From NCBI GenBank assembly GCA_964430565.1, contig CAYSFD010000027.1, positions 62,001-126,000 on the forward strand: a stretch of 64,000 nucleotides of DNA, written 5' to 3'. This stretch comes from VBDM01 sp964430565 (GTDB lineage Bacteria; Pseudomonadota; Gammaproteobacteria; Burkholderiales; SG8-39). The notes under the pieces were generated by a model, which was given only the letters and a program-made list of their open reading frames with translations, was not told where the DNA came from and did not search any database. The translations under genes were made by a program, and so were the position numbers. Numbering within the stretch: position 1 is the stretch's first letter; every line of letters starts with the position of its first letter. Below are positions 63,213 to 64,000 of this stretch, piece by piece.

Positions 63213-64000
63213 ATGAAATGGTTTCGCGGAAGAGCTCCCGAAGGCAAAATATGGGAAAGGCCGGCTCTCGGATATAGGGGACTCGGCGGTGCCATCCTGC
63301 TCGCCGGCCTTCTCGTTTCTCCAGGCGCGCTGCTCGCGCAAGTCAAGCCCGGCCCGGCGGAGATCTACAAGTACCAGGGCGCCGACCGCGACAAGCGCCT
63401 GCTGGAAGGCGCGCGCCGGGAAGGCAGCGTCGTCGTCTATACCTCGCTCAATCTCAAGGACTCCGTGCCCATCATCGGCGCGTTCGAGAAGAAATACGGA
63501 GTCAAAGTCTCTCTGTGGCGCGCGAGCAGCGAGAAGGTTGTCCAGCGCTCCTTAACCGAGGCCCACGCCGGCCGCTTCGCTGCGGACGTGTTCGAAACCA
63601 ACGGGCCGGAAATGGAGGCGCTTTACCGCGAGCAGCTGCTCGACGAGTTTTTCAGCCCCCATTTCAAGGACCTGCCCGCTTCCGGGTTTCCGAAGCACCG
63701 GCACTACGTCGCCGACCGCTTCAATTTTTTCACCATTGCCTATAACACCAACCTGGTGAAGCCGGAGGAGGTCCCAAACACGTATGAGGACCTGGTGCAT
63801 CCGCGCTTCGTGGGCAAAGTGGGCATCGAGGCGAGCGATGTGGATTGGTTCGCCGCCCTGGTGCAATCGATGGGCGAGCAAAAGGGCCTCGCGTTTTTCC
63901 GCAAGCTCGCCGATTCCAAGCCTCAGTTGCGCACCGGCCACACGCTCATTGCCGAGCTCGTGGCCTCGGGCGAGATTCCCATCGCGGCGACTATCTACAA
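63213..64000 (+). CDS. Extracellular solute-binding protein of iron/polyamine ABC transporter (3' end beyond window)
   Basis: A partial protein of 262 visible residues. An N-terminal basic segment is followed by a signal-peptide core (GLGGAILLAGLLVSPGALLAQ, cleavage likely after LLAQ). The mature start GARREGSVVVYTSLN is typical of Fe(III)/spermidine-type solute-binding proteins, as is FNFFTIAYNTNLVKPEEVP and the LVHPRFVGKVGIE segment. The frame stays open to base 64,000. It probably serves the permease and ATPase at 56.1-58.9 kb; the gap of about 4 kb with the ThDP, dehydrogenase and porin genes between is unusual but not rare. The start is the ATG at 63213; no strong ribosome site is seen. 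Confidence 0.88.
   Translation, partial: MKWFRGRAPEGKIWERPALGYRGLGGAILLAGLLVSPGALLAQVKPGPAEIYKYQGADRDKRLLEGARREGSVVVYTSLNLKDSVPIIGAFEKKYGVKVSLWRASSEKVVQRSLTEAHAGRFAADVFETNGPEMEALYREQLLDEFFSPHFKDLPASGFPKHRHYVADRFNFFTIAYNTNLVKPEEVPNTYEDLVHPRFVGKVGIEASDVDWFAALVQSMGEQKGLAFFRKLADSKPQLRTGHTLIAELVASGEIPIAATIY

Overview
The window looks like the replication-origin region of a GC-rich betaproteobacterium, most likely from or near the Burkholderiales. The support is gene order (rsmB-DUF4390-ntrYX-trkA-trkH, fmt, def, LysM protein-dprA-smg-topB, dnaA-dnaN-gyrB facing rpmH-rnpA-yidD-yidC-mnmE, then mnmG-rsmG-parA-parB), a GTP-type PEP carboxykinase, and two Bug-type solute-binding proteins, a family expanded in that order. 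No rRNA, tRNA, CRISPR array or transposase was seen.

Bases 1-32,591 are core. After the end of an ammonium transporter come a fumarylpyruvate-hydrolase-like FAH protein and a RidA protein. A long minus-strand block follows: def, fmt, rsmB, DUF4390, an NtrY kinase, an NtrX-like regulator with a broken AAA+ domain, trkA and trkH. A plus-strand block (LysM protein, dprA, smg, topB) converges on gyrB-dnaN-dnaA. The divergent rpmH operon has a clear sigma70 promoter and a consensus DnaA box near it. Two near-perfect parS palindromes and a run of degenerate DnaA boxes sit just upstream of mnmG-rsmG-parA-parB, so the origin is close.

At 32.6 kb, directly after parB, the content changes abruptly to a catabolic and transport block. 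It opens with remnants of a salicylate-5-hydroxylase-like Rieske oxygenase (alpha with a large internal deletion, beta as a C-terminal stub). Then come an intact Rieske ferredoxin, a 4,5-dihydroxyphthalate-decarboxylase-like protein, an ornithine-cyclodeaminase-like protein, a gentisate-dioxygenase-like bicupin, an intact ring-hydroxylating oxygenase (alpha and beta) and a D-2-hydroxyacid dehydrogenase.

From 39.7 to 47.1 kb a minus-strand operon encodes an LVIVD beta-propeller protein, a CobW-type GTPase, a thiamine-diphosphate (ThDP) enzyme and a Bug protein. It is flanked by a second Bug protein and a 3-hydroxyisobutyrate-dehydrogenase-like enzyme. From 47.9 to 64 kb there are a HyuA/HyuB pair (HyuB carries a zinc-ribbon tail), a LemA/M48 pair, an orphan pilin, an iron/polyamine-type ABC permease and ATPase, a second ThDP enzyme of the same uncharacterised clade, another 3-hydroxyisobutyrate-dehydrogenase-like enzyme, a porin and the start of a matching solute-binding protein. 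The repeated pairing of ThDP enzyme, beta-hydroxyacid-dehydrogenase-type reductase and uptake system suggests related pathways for unknown organic acids. The LVIVD/CobW pair is the best candidate for an undescribed metalloenzyme with its own chaperone.
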